From assembly GCA_022566975.1 (NCBI GenBank), contig JADFHV010000039.1, positions 1 to 10,840 of the forward strand: 10,840 nt of DNA, given 5' to 3'. The stretch's first letter is position 1. Each line of letters begins with the position of its first letter. This document shows, piece by piece, positions 5,459 through 10,840 of the stretch. Both the position numbers and the translations under genes were made by a program. Source of the stretch: Chloroflexota bacterium (GTDB lineage Bacteria > Chloroflexota > Dehalococcoidia > SAR202 > UBA11138). The notes under the pieces are model-generated. The model was given only the letters and a program-made list of their open reading frames with translations, was not told where the DNA came from and searched no databases.

Positions 5459-6229
5459 TTACTCCTCTCTCAGGTCGCGGCCGGTCAGGTCCAGGAAGAC
5501 GTCCTCCAGGCTCGCCTGCCGCTCCGAGCGTTCTTTGTGGAAACCCCTGGACAAGAGCGCGTCGATGAGGGCGTCGGGGCTGTCCAGCGCGATGATCCGT
5601 CCCCGGTCCATGATTGCCACCCGGTCGCACAGCCTCTCCGCCTCCTCCATGTAGTGGGTCGTCAGCAGCACGGTCGTGCCTTCACGCTTGAAGCCCTCGA
5701 TGAGCTCCCACATGTGGCGGCGCGACTGCGGGTCCAGTCCCGTGGTGGGCTCGTCCAGGAACAGCGCCAGGGGACTGTTGACCAGCGCCGCCGCGATGGA
5801 GAAGCGCTGCCTCTGCCCGCCCGAGAGCTTCTCGAAATAGGAGTCCGCCTTGTCCTCCAGCTCGACCCTCCCCAGCAGCTCCATCGGGTCCACGGAGCGC
5901 CCGTACAGGCTGGCGAAGACCTTCAGGATCTCCGTGAGCTTGAGGTTGTCGAAGAAGTGGGACGACTGGAGCTGGACCCCGATCAAGGCCTTGACGCCGC
6001 GGGGGTCCTCACTCACGTCTATGCCGTTGATGGTGGCGCGGCCGCTGTCAGGAGCGCGCATCCCTTCGAGGATCTCGACGGTGGTGGTCTTGCCGGCGCC
6101 GTTGGGCCCGAGGATGCCGAAGACCTCGCCGGTCCGCACCGAGAAAGAGACGCCGTCCACGGCCTTGAGCGTCCCGTAGCTCTTGTGCAGGTCCTCGACC
6201 TCGATGATGTGCGAGTTGGCTGAAGGCAC
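5459..6229 (-). CDS. ABC exporter ATP-binding protein (DrrA-like)
   Basis: This 256-residue cytoplasmic nucleotide-binding subunit has a Walker A motif GPNGAGKT at 41-48 and a Q-loop around Q86/Q88 (VQLQ). The signature LSGGQ is at 135-139, Walker B LALFLDEP at 154-161 with catalytic E160, and the switch histidine is H192. The end LEDVFLDLTG (241-250) is characteristic of the drug-exporter DrrA/NodI subfamily. The extended C-terminal domain of DrrA is absent, so it is a short form. All catalytic motifs are intact. The start is GTG at 6229 with only a weak GGCGGG ribosome site. A TATAAT about 20 bp upstream would give a very short leader. It is the first gene of a two-gene exporter unit with the permease at 4117-5199. 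The exported compound is unknown. Confidence 0.93.
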   Translation of the reverse strand: MPSANSHIIEVEDLHKSYGTLKAVDGVSFSVRTGEVFGILGPNGAGKTTTVEILEGMRAPDSGRATINGIDVSEDPRGVKALIGVQLQSSHFFDNLKLTEILKVFASLYGRSVDPMELLGRVELEDKADSYFEKLSGGQRQRFSIAAALVNSPLALFLDEPTTGLDPQSRRHMWELIEGFKREGTTVLLTTHYMEEAERLCDRVAIMDRGRIIALDSPDALIDALLSRGFHKERSERQASLEDVFLDLTGRDLREE

Positions 6230-6247
6230 GGCGATGTCCCGCCGTCC

Positions 6248-6253
6248 ATTATA
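6248..6253 (-). promoter_or_regulatory. -10 box TATAAT ahead of the ABC ATPase
   Basis: A perfect TATAAT reads 6253 to 6248 on the minus strand, with no good -35 at 16-18 bp. The predicted start (about 6241) leaves roughly 11 nt before the GTG. It is divergent from the SDR promoter, whose -35 begins at 6284. Confidence 0.45.
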
Positions 6254-6283
6254 AGGGACGACGGCTATTGGGGCTGTCGCTGT

Positions 6284-6312
6284 TTGACACTAAGCCGAGC
6301 GTCGGATATGTT
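6284..6312 (+). promoter_or_regulatory. Promoter of the SDR gene: TTGACA, 17 bp, TATGTT
   Basis: TTGACA (6284-6289) is a perfect -35 with an exact 17-bp spacer to TATGTT (6307-6312). It drives the dehydrogenase gene at 6448 after a leader of about 130 nt that carries two repeat hairpins. Confidence 0.65.
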
Positions 6313-6336
6313 GCCCTGCACGGCAATCGCTCTGGT

Positions 6337-6395
6337 AGGGGCGTACCTGCGTGTGCGCCCTCCGAGTCGCGTAGGGACGGTTCGCGGACCGCCCT
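6337..6395 (+). repeat. Two AGGG...CCCT hairpins in the SDR leader
   Basis: AGGGGCGTAC...GTGCGCCCT (6337-6361) and AGGGACGGT...ACCGCCCT (6373-6395) are each preceded by GT and fold into stems of about 8-9 bp. They look like two members of one interspersed GC-rich hairpin family placed in tandem. They lie between promoter and start codon, so they are transcribed in the SDR leader. A regulatory effect is not shown. Confidence 0.5.
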
Positions 6396-6447
6396 CACCG
6401 AAGGACCGGGAGGATGCCGCTGGGGAACTGGGGAAAGGAGAACGTGA

Positions 6448-7275
6448 ATGACCTCTCCACTGAAAGACTCGTACAAGAGCGTCCCGACGGGTCGGTCGCT
6501 GAAGGGTAAGGTGGCGGCCGTCACCGGGGCGGGACAGGGCAACGGCCGGGCCATCGCCCGCAGGCTGGCCGCCGAGGACGCGGCGGTCTTCATCACCGAC
6601 ATCCGGGAGGACCTGCTGAAGGCGGTGGAGAGCGAGATCGCCGAGACCGGTGCGAGGGTGGCGAGCGGCATCTTCGACGCCTCCAGGGTCTCGGACGCCA
6701 AGCGCCTGGTGGAAGACGTCGTGGAGCGCTTCGGACGCATCGACGTCATGGTAAACAACGCCGGGGCCATCAGGGCGCAGCCCTTCCCCGAGGTGACTGA
6801 GGAGACCTGGGACTGGACCATCGACCTGAACCTGAAGGGCCTCTACTTCCACATGCAGGAGGCCGCCAAACGGATGATGGAGCAGCGCAGCGGCACCATC
6901 ATCAACATCTCGTCCATCGCGGGCGTCGCCGGCGGGACGACCCTGTCGCCGCCCTACGCCGCCAGCAAGGCGGCGGTGATCAACCTCACGAAGGTGGGCG
7001 CCGCCAGGATGGCCGAGTACGGCGTCACGGTCAACTCCGTGGCCCCCGGCATCGTGGACACGGCCTTCAACTGGACGCTGGACGAGGAGATCGGAGTCGG
7101 GCAGCTCGACCTCGAGCCCGGCGAGCACCTGAAGCAGCGGGCCTCCCCCGTGCCGCTGGGGCGGATATCGCAGCCCGAGGACGTGGCCAACGTCGTGGCC
7201 TTCCTGGCCAGCCCCGATGCCGCCTACATCACGGGCGAGACCATCGTCGTCTCAGGCGGCATGGCCATGCGGTAG
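6448..7275 (+). CDS. Short-chain dehydrogenase/reductase (SDR)
   Basis: This 275-residue cytosolic NAD(P)-dependent oxidoreductase has the classical SDR fold. The cofactor motif TGAGQGNG is at 26-33. D51 at the end of the second strand (FITDIRE) predicts NAD(H) rather than NADP(H). NNAG is at 103-106. The catalytic tetrad is N128, S155 or S156, Y170 and K174 (YAASK), and PG is at 200-201. An insertion of about 25 residues after PG (DTAFNW...HLKQRA) forms the substrate lid. The C-terminus ITGETIVVSGG is typical. The start is secured by AAGGAG (6435-6440) seven bases ahead of the ATG. It is a single-gene unit with its own promoter, convergent with the zinc dehydrogenase. Similar proteins act on hydroxyl/keto groups of sugars, fatty acids or xenobiotics; the substrate is not deducible. 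Confidence 0.93.
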   Translation: MTSPLKDSYKSVPTGRSLKGKVAAVTGAGQGNGRAIARRLAAEDAAVFITDIREDLLKAVESEIAETGARVASGIFDASRVSDAKRLVEDVVERFGRIDVMVNNAGAIRAQPFPEVTEETWDWTIDLNLKGLYFHMQEAAKRMMEQRSGTIINISSIAGVAGGTTLSPPYAASKAAVINLTKVGAARMAEYGVTVNSVAPGIVDTAFNWTLDEEIGVGQLDLEPGEHLKQRASPVPLGRISQPEDVANVVAFLASPDAAYITGETIVVSGGMAMR

Positions 7276-7341
7276 GCACTCAGGAGGTCGCCCGGATGTG
7301 CGCATCAGCGAATGGCGAGTTAGCTCAAGCGGCCACGTCTG

Positions 7342-8358
7342 TTAAGGCCGGAGGAGTATCTTCACGGACTCGTCGGGCTGTGCCAGGAGGGCGAACGCCT
7401 CGTCGTAGTCGTCCAGGTCCATGACGCGCGTGATCATCGTCTCCACGTCGATGGCCCCCTGCTCCAGCAACCGGATGGCCGCGGGGAACTCCTCGACGTA
7501 GATGATGCTACCCCTGATGACGGCCTCCTTGAAGATCAGGTCGCTGACGTCCATCTCCAGGGGCTCCGGACAGATTCCGACCACCGCGACCGTTCCAGCC
7601 GGCTTCACTATCGCGATGGCAGTCCTGACGCCGCTGGGAATACCGGCACATTCGAAGACGTGGTCCGGCGCCGGAAGGTCGCCACCGAACAGCGCCGAGG
7701 GGTCGTCGGCGCCGGGGTCGATTACGACGTCGGCCCCGAGGCGGCTTGCCATCTCCCGCCGGGAGGATGAAGGCTCCACGACAGCGATGTGAGAGGCCCC
7801 GGCCCGCCGCAGCACCTGCGTGGTGAGCAGACCGATGGGCCCGGCGCCCAGGACCACGGCGCGTCCGCCGAGCTTGAACCCGGCCACCCGCACGAGGTGC
7901 ACTGTCACGGCCAGCGGCTCTACGAAGGCCCCTCTCAGTCCGGAGACGCCGTCGGGTAGCCGGTGCAGGACGGCCGGTGGCAGGCTCACGAGGCCGGCCA
8001 TGCCCCCATCGCGATGGACCCCGATAGCGTTGCCCCGCACCGTGGGCTTGCACAGGTTCGGCCTACCGGCCCGGCACTGGTCGCACTCGCCGCATACGTC
8101 GCCGTTGGGGTTGATCGTGACGCGGTCCCCCGGCCGCCATCCCTCCACACCGGGTGCCACGTCCACGACCTCTCCCGAGAACTCGTGGCCCATGACCACA
8201 TCGGGGACAAAGAGGTCCTTGAGTAGAGGGGCGTGCAGGTCGGTGCCGCAGATCCCGACGTGGTCGGGACGGACCAGCACCTCCCCGGGACGGGCGTCCG
8301 GCGACGGGCGGTCCTCAAGGGTGACGGTGTCTCCACCGCGCAGTACGATAGCTTTCAT
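7342..8358 (-). CDS. Zinc-dependent medium-chain alcohol/polyol dehydrogenase
   Basis: This 338-residue cytosolic oxidoreductase belongs to the MDR family, with the GroES-like domain first and the Rossmann domain second. The catalytic zinc site is C37 (GICGTD), H58-E59 (GHEFSGEV) and E147 (FVEPLAV). The structural zinc loop has C89, C92, C95 and C103, all present. The cofactor motif GAGPIG is at 171-176, and E195 at the end of the next strand (VVEP) suggests NAD(H). Overall it resembles threonine, sorbitol and butanediol dehydrogenases. GGAG stands six bases before the ATG, and the TAA is at 7342-7344. It is divergent from the TfoX-like gene and convergent with the SDR; a joint pathway is possible but not shown. 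The exact substrate is unknown. Confidence 0.93.
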   Translation of the reverse strand: MKAIVLRGGDTVTLEDRPSPDARPGEVLVRPDHVGICGTDLHAPLLKDLFVPDVVMGHEFSGEVVDVAPGVEGWRPGDRVTINPNGDVCGECDQCRAGRPNLCKPTVRGNAIGVHRDGGMAGLVSLPPAVLHRLPDGVSGLRGAFVEPLAVTVHLVRVAGFKLGGRAVVLGAGPIGLLTTQVLRRAGASHIAVVEPSSSRREMASRLGADVVIDPGADDPSALFGGDLPAPDHVFECAGIPSGVRTAIAIVKPAGTVAVVGICPEPLEMDVSDLIFKEAVIRGSIIYVEEFPAAIRLLEQGAIDVETMITRVMDLDDYDEAFALLAQPDESVKILLRP

Positions 8359-8397
8359 GAGCTGCTCCCGTGTAACATGCCGGTCTCAGGCGGTCTG

Positions 8398-8426
8398 AGG
8401 GTACAACCCCGCCGAGGCGGGGTCAA
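8398..8426 (-). promoter_or_regulatory. Candidate promoter with a palindromic operator in its spacer
   Basis: On the minus strand TTGACC (8426-8421), 17 bp, TACCCT (8403-8398) points to the dehydrogenase at 8358. The spacer is almost filled by a perfect 18-bp palindrome, ACCCCGCCGAGGCGGGGT (8406-8423). A second inverted repeat, CTCAG-GCGGT-CTGAG, sits at 8385-8399. Placement between -35 and -10 is classic for a repressor or MerR-type site. The -10 match is poor (3 of 6), and the palindrome might be a REP-like repeat. Confidence 0.35.
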
Positions 8427-8455
8427 CGGAAACCGACCAGAGCGGTCTCAAAGGG

Positions 8456-8474
8456 TCCTTCGACGGGCTCAGGA
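8456..8474. repeat. Interspersed repeat TCCTTCGACGGGCTCAGGA
   Basis: This is the reverse-complement relative of the element at 137-155 (16 of 19 matching). It lies in the gap between the divergent dehydrogenase and TfoX-like genes, about 45 bp upstream of the latter's start. Confidence 0.6.
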
Positions 8475-8517
8475 CAGGCAGGACGAACGGGAATTCGATC
8501 TGTGAAGGAGATCTAGC

Positions 8518-8887
8518 ATGCCGTTTCCGCGTCCCGACGACGATTCGATCGCGTTCTTCCGGTCCATCGTCCCGGACGACGACCGCGTCCAGGTCAGGCC
8601 CATGTTTGGCCATCTGGGAGCGTTCGTCAACGGGAACATGTTCATAGGCATCTTCGGTAGCGACGTCTTCGTGCGCCTGATGGAGGAGGACCGGACGGAG
8701 CTTCTGGCCGAGGATGGAGCATCTACGCCGGAGCCGATGCCCGGCAGGCGGATGAGGGAGTACGTCACCATCCCCGAGGGCCTGGAGGGGCGACGTCGAG
8801 AGGGCCCGGGAGTGGGCAGGCCGGTCGCTTGGTTGGGCCGGCGGGCTGCCGGAGAAGATACCCAAGATAAGAAGGAAGAAGCAGTAG
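8518..8887 (+). CDS. TfoX N-terminal-domain protein, interrupted by a +1 frameshift
   Basis: AAGGAG (8505-8510) lies seven bases before the ATG. Residues 1-90 give the TfoX/Sxy N-terminal fold: VRPMFGHLGAFVNGNMFIGIFGSDVFVRL and later REYVTIPEGLEG. After G-run 8787-8790 the reading frame turns into arginine/glycine-rich text that would run on to 9045, into the next gene's 3' end. Removing one G restores the family's normal ending: DVERAREWAGRSLGWAGGLP, then EKIPKIRRKKQ, stop TAG at 8885-8887. The repaired protein would have 122 residues, the usual size for single-domain members. Sxy/TfoX of gamma-proteobacteria regulates competence, but short proteins of this type elsewhere have no settled function. 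The shift may be a sequencing or assembly error, or a recent mutation. Confidence 0.85.
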
Positions 8888-8984
8888 TCGGCTTGCGCTC
8901 AAATGTGATGCCGGGGCTGACCGCGGCGGTTATCGCGCTTGCCGATTGCGGTGAGGATGGCGTGACGGCCGTCGCACCCGGCGG

Positions 8985-10064
8985 TTATGCATACTTCTCG
9001 CGGAGGCGGCGCGCCGCTTCCGCCTCGTTCTTGAGCTTTGAGTAGGCCTCATCGAGGGGAGCGTAGGCCTGTTTGCCGGGTGAGAAGCCGCAGTCGGGAT
9101 TCAGGCTGATCCGCTCAGGCTCCACGTACTTGAGGGCCTCCTCTACACGGGCTACTATCTCCTCCGGGGTGTCCACGTGCTCGAACCGGCACTCCACGGA
9201 CCCCAGGCCGATGAGCGAGTCCTCCGGCATCTCCTTGAGGATGGCCACGTCGCCCGCGGCGGGGATTGAGAACTCCATTACGTACTGGTCGACCTTGATT
9301 TTCTTCAGCGTCTCTACGATGGGCCCGTAGCCCCCCTCGGCGCCCCAGCCACTGCGGCCCCAGTTGCGCCTGCAAAGGTGTATCGCCAACCTGACTCCGT
9401 CCACTCCGTGGATGACCTCGTTGATCTTCGCCGCGGCAAGGTCCATCTCGTACTGCGGGTCATCGAACTCCGCCCGTGTCTTCGGGTCCACAAGCACGCA
9501 CAGGTGCGGCTCGTCGATCTGGACCACAGAGACGCCCGTGGCCTGCAGTGCGACGAGCTCGTCGTGGAGTATCGGCACCAGCGCGTCGATGAACTCGTCG
9601 CGCGTCGGGTACGCCCTCGACGACCACTCCTTCTCCCAGAGTCGCACCCCGAGCAGATAGGGCGACGGCAGACAGACCTTGGTCATCCGGTCCGTCGACT
9701 CCACCAGGAAGCGGGCCTCGTCGGCCACCAGCCCCCGGCGGCGCACCTCCATAGGCTCGGTCACGGTGATGCCCCATCGATGGGGGCTCTCACGGTTGTC
9801 CGGCGAGAAGCCGGTGGCCACGTCGGCGATGATGTGGGTATAGGCGTGCCGGCGCCACTCCCCATCGCTGACCTGGTCCAGGCCGGCCGTCTCCTGCATG
9901 GCGATCGCGTAGCTGACGGCGGCATTCATCTGGGGCGACCTGGAGGCCTCCGCCGACTCCTCCCCGGGATCATCGGGCAGCATATCCACCACCGCCTGCG
10001 GTCGCGGCAGACTCCCGACGACCCCCGCAGCGAAGGGTATGTCCTTGCGGTCGGTTGCACTCAT
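8985..10064 (-). CDS. MetE-like C-terminal domain protein (cobalamin-independent methyltransferase family)
   Basis: This 359-residue protein corresponds to the catalytic C-terminal half of cobalamin-independent methionine synthase; full MetE is about 750 residues. The motifs are GVVGSLPRP (14-22), QVSDGEWRR (64-72) and VVQIDEPHL (180-188), where D184 matches the MetE homocysteine-site Asp. The zinc ligands H229 and C231 are in AIHLCRRN, followed by E264 (MEFSIP) and C325 (LNPDCGFSPG). All zinc ligands are kept, so it should bind zinc and activate a thiol for methyl transfer. The N-terminal folate-binding half is missing, as in archaeal MetE-like and other stand-alone proteins, so the methyl donor is uncertain. 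The ATG has AAGGAG seven bases ahead. It is convergent with the TfoX-like gene and divergent from the PLP-enzyme gene. Confidence 0.87.
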   Translation of the reverse strand: MSATDRKDIPFAAGVVGSLPRPQAVVDMLPDDPGEESAEASRSPQMNAAVSYAIAMQETAGLDQVSDGEWRRHAYTHIIADVATGFSPDNRESPHRWGITVTEPMEVRRRGLVADEARFLVESTDRMTKVCLPSPYLLGVRLWEKEWSSRAYPTRDEFIDALVPILHDELVALQATGVSVVQIDEPHLCVLVDPKTRAEFDDPQYEMDLAAAKINEVIHGVDGVRLAIHLCRRNWGRSGWGAEGGYGPIVETLKKIKVDQYVMEFSIPAAGDVAILKEMPEDSLIGLGSVECRFEHVDTPEEIVARVEEALKYVEPERISLNPDCGFSPGKQAYAPLDEAYSKLKNEAEAARRLREKYA

Positions 10065-10149
10065 CTAGCTACTCCTTGATGCGGTGACGGAGGTCTGATT
10101 GATCATGCGGCCACCGGGACAACCAAGCGGCTCATGGCCTCTTAACCTC

Positions 10150-10190
10150 CAAGCTCCGGTTTCCGACGGGCAAGCTCTGTTTCTGACGGG
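10150..10190. repeat. Two imperfect tandem 20-21-bp repeats
   Basis: CAAGCTCCGGTTTCCGACGGG (10150-10170, one-base-longer copy) is followed directly by CAAGCTCTGTTTCTGACGGG (10171-10190). They lie about 45 bp upstream of the promoter at 10233, between divergent genes. An activator or repressor site is possible. Confidence 0.55.
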
Positions 10191-10232
10191 GGCAACCTTA
10201 AGTGGGTGGGGGCGTACTGTCAACAAGGCTCC

Positions 10233-10261
10233 TTGTCACTGGGCGGCTCCCCCGTTATTAT
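10233..10261 (+). promoter_or_regulatory. Promoter of the SelA-like gene: TTGTCA, 17 bp, TATTAT
   Basis: TTGTCA (10233-10238) and TATTAT (10256-10261) each match the consensus at five of six positions, with an ideal 17-bp spacer. Transcription would start near 10268, leaving a leader of about 30 nt before the start codon. Confidence 0.65.
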
Positions 10262-10299
10262 CGTGGCGGCCGTGCAGAACGCCTTGAAGAGGTGCGATG

Positions 10300-10840
10300 A
10301 TGACGACAACGAGTCCAGCAGGGTCGGTGTTCGAGCGGTTGGGCGTCAAGCCGCTGATCAACGGCCACCACTGGAGAACGGTCCTGGGCGGCAGCACGAT
10401 GCCGCCCGAGGTGCTCCAGGCCATGGTGGACTCGGCCGCCTACTACGTGAACGTGGACGAGCTGAACCGCAGGGCCGGTGACTATATCGCGAGCATTACG
10501 GGCGCCGAAGGCGGGATGGTAACGGCGGGCTGCGCCGCGGCGCAGGTGCTCCAGGCGGCGGCTTGCATGACGGGCATCGACGAGGACCGGATACGCCAGC
10601 TTCCCGACACCACGGGGATGCGGAACGAGGTCCTCGTCCAAAAGATGCACCGGAACAAGTACGACGTGGCGTACCGCCTCGCTGGAGCGACCCTGGTGGA
10701 CGTGGGCTCCGAGTCCGACGTGACGCTCGGGGAGCTGGAGGCCGCCATAGGCGAGAGCACGGCGGCCGTTGCCTACGTCTGGGACATGCGCTTCGAGGGG
10801 CTGTCACTGGAGGAGGTAGTCCAGGTCGCCCACCGTCACG
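10300..10840 (+). CDS. SelA-like PLP-dependent enzyme, N-terminal part (cut by window edge)
   Basis: An open frame of 180 codons runs off the right edge. Two ATGs stand side by side (10297, 10300). GAGG at 10289-10292 is 4 and 7 bases away respectively, which favours the second. Recognisable pieces are FERLGVKPLINGHHW, LGGSTMPPEVLQAM, YYVNVDELNRRAGDYIA, TGAEGGMVTAGCAAAQVL, QLPDTTGMRNEVLVQKMHR, KYDVAYRLAGATLVDVG and STAAVAYVW. This is the N-terminal pattern of the SelA/DgaE-like branch of fold-type I PLP enzymes (L-seryl-tRNA(Sec) selenium transferase relatives and D-glucosaminate-6-phosphate ammonia-lyase type). The PLP lysine lies beyond the window. No tRNA-Sec or SelB is present here, so a sugar-acid or amino-acid lyase role is at least as likely as selenocysteine synthesis. 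Confidence 0.83.
   Translation, partial: MTTTSPAGSVFERLGVKPLINGHHWRTVLGGSTMPPEVLQAMVDSAAYYVNVDELNRRAGDYIASITGAEGGMVTAGCAAAQVLQAAACMTGIDEDRIRQLPDTTGMRNEVLVQKMHRNKYDVAYRLAGATLVDVGSESDVTLGELEAAIGESTAAVAYVWDMRFEGLSLEEVVQVAHRH

Noticed and set aside
5024..6223. Long plus-strand open frame of 399 codons opposite the ABC genes
   Set aside because: It is the shadow of two well-supported minus-strand genes in GC-rich DNA, with no domain and no ribosome site.
7300..7341. tRNA-like D-arm (GTTAGCTCAAGCGG) between the convergent dehydrogenases
   Set aside because: The gap is only 66 bp and there is no acceptor stem, anticodon arm or T arm around it.
8888..9045. Continuation of the TfoX-like reading frame to 9045
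   Set aside because: The extra residues result from the +1 shift and overlap the 3' end of the MetE-like gene; the family's normal end lies in the other frame at 8887.

Overview
The window is high-GC bacterial DNA. Strong Shine-Dalgarno sites (AAGGAG, GGAGGG), several GTG starts and classical -35/-10 hexamers are visible. Interspersed repeats built on GTCATTCTGAGC...GAAGAATC, on CCCTGAGCCTGTCGAAGGG and on small GC-rich hairpins, together with a phBC6A51-type helix-turn-helix gene, remind me of Chloroflexota genomes (Dehalococcoidia/SAR202-like, probably a metagenome-assembled genome). That placement is an impression; no marker gene is present to prove it.

Layout. 1-864: the C-terminal end of an unrecognised protein with a duplicated, frame-shifted second copy of its tail, then about 620 bp without a credible gene that holds two tandem arrays ending in the same 25-bp unit. 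865-3090 (minus strand): a retron. A perfect TATAAT sits just ahead of a 13-bp inverted repeat (a1/a2) enclosing about 120 nt of structured sequence, the presumed msr-msd RNA. A retron-type reverse transcriptase follows directly, carrying NAxxH, YADD and VTG motifs, and 6-12 nt after its stop comes a gene for an FRG-domain protein, the presumed effector. This region looks AT-richer than its surroundings and is the most interesting part of the window. 3219-4049 (plus): a promoter, two leader hairpins, a small phage-type HTH gene whose start overlaps three GGTAC repeats spaced 10 bp apart, and a small unknown gene.

4117-6229 (minus): an ABC exporter of the drug/antibiotic (DrrA/DrrB-like) kind, with the ATPase first and the permease second, separated by about 260 bp containing an interspersed repeat. 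6284-7275 (plus): a short-chain dehydrogenase with its own promoter. 7342-8358 (minus): a zinc-dependent medium-chain dehydrogenase. 8518-8887 (plus): a TfoX N-terminal-domain protein broken by one extra G in a G run. 8985-10064 (minus): a stand-alone MetE-like C-terminal domain with zinc ligands. 10300-end (plus): the start of a SelA-like PLP enzyme, cut by the window edge.

The genes from 6448 onward lie on alternating strands with separate promoters or ribosome sites, so they read as individual metabolic genes rather than an operon. The retron should act as one unit: the RT makes msDNA from the ncRNA, RT-msDNA restrains the partner protein, and interference by phage releases it. That mechanism is inferred from characterised retrons. 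I do not recall an FRG protein among the established retron effectors.
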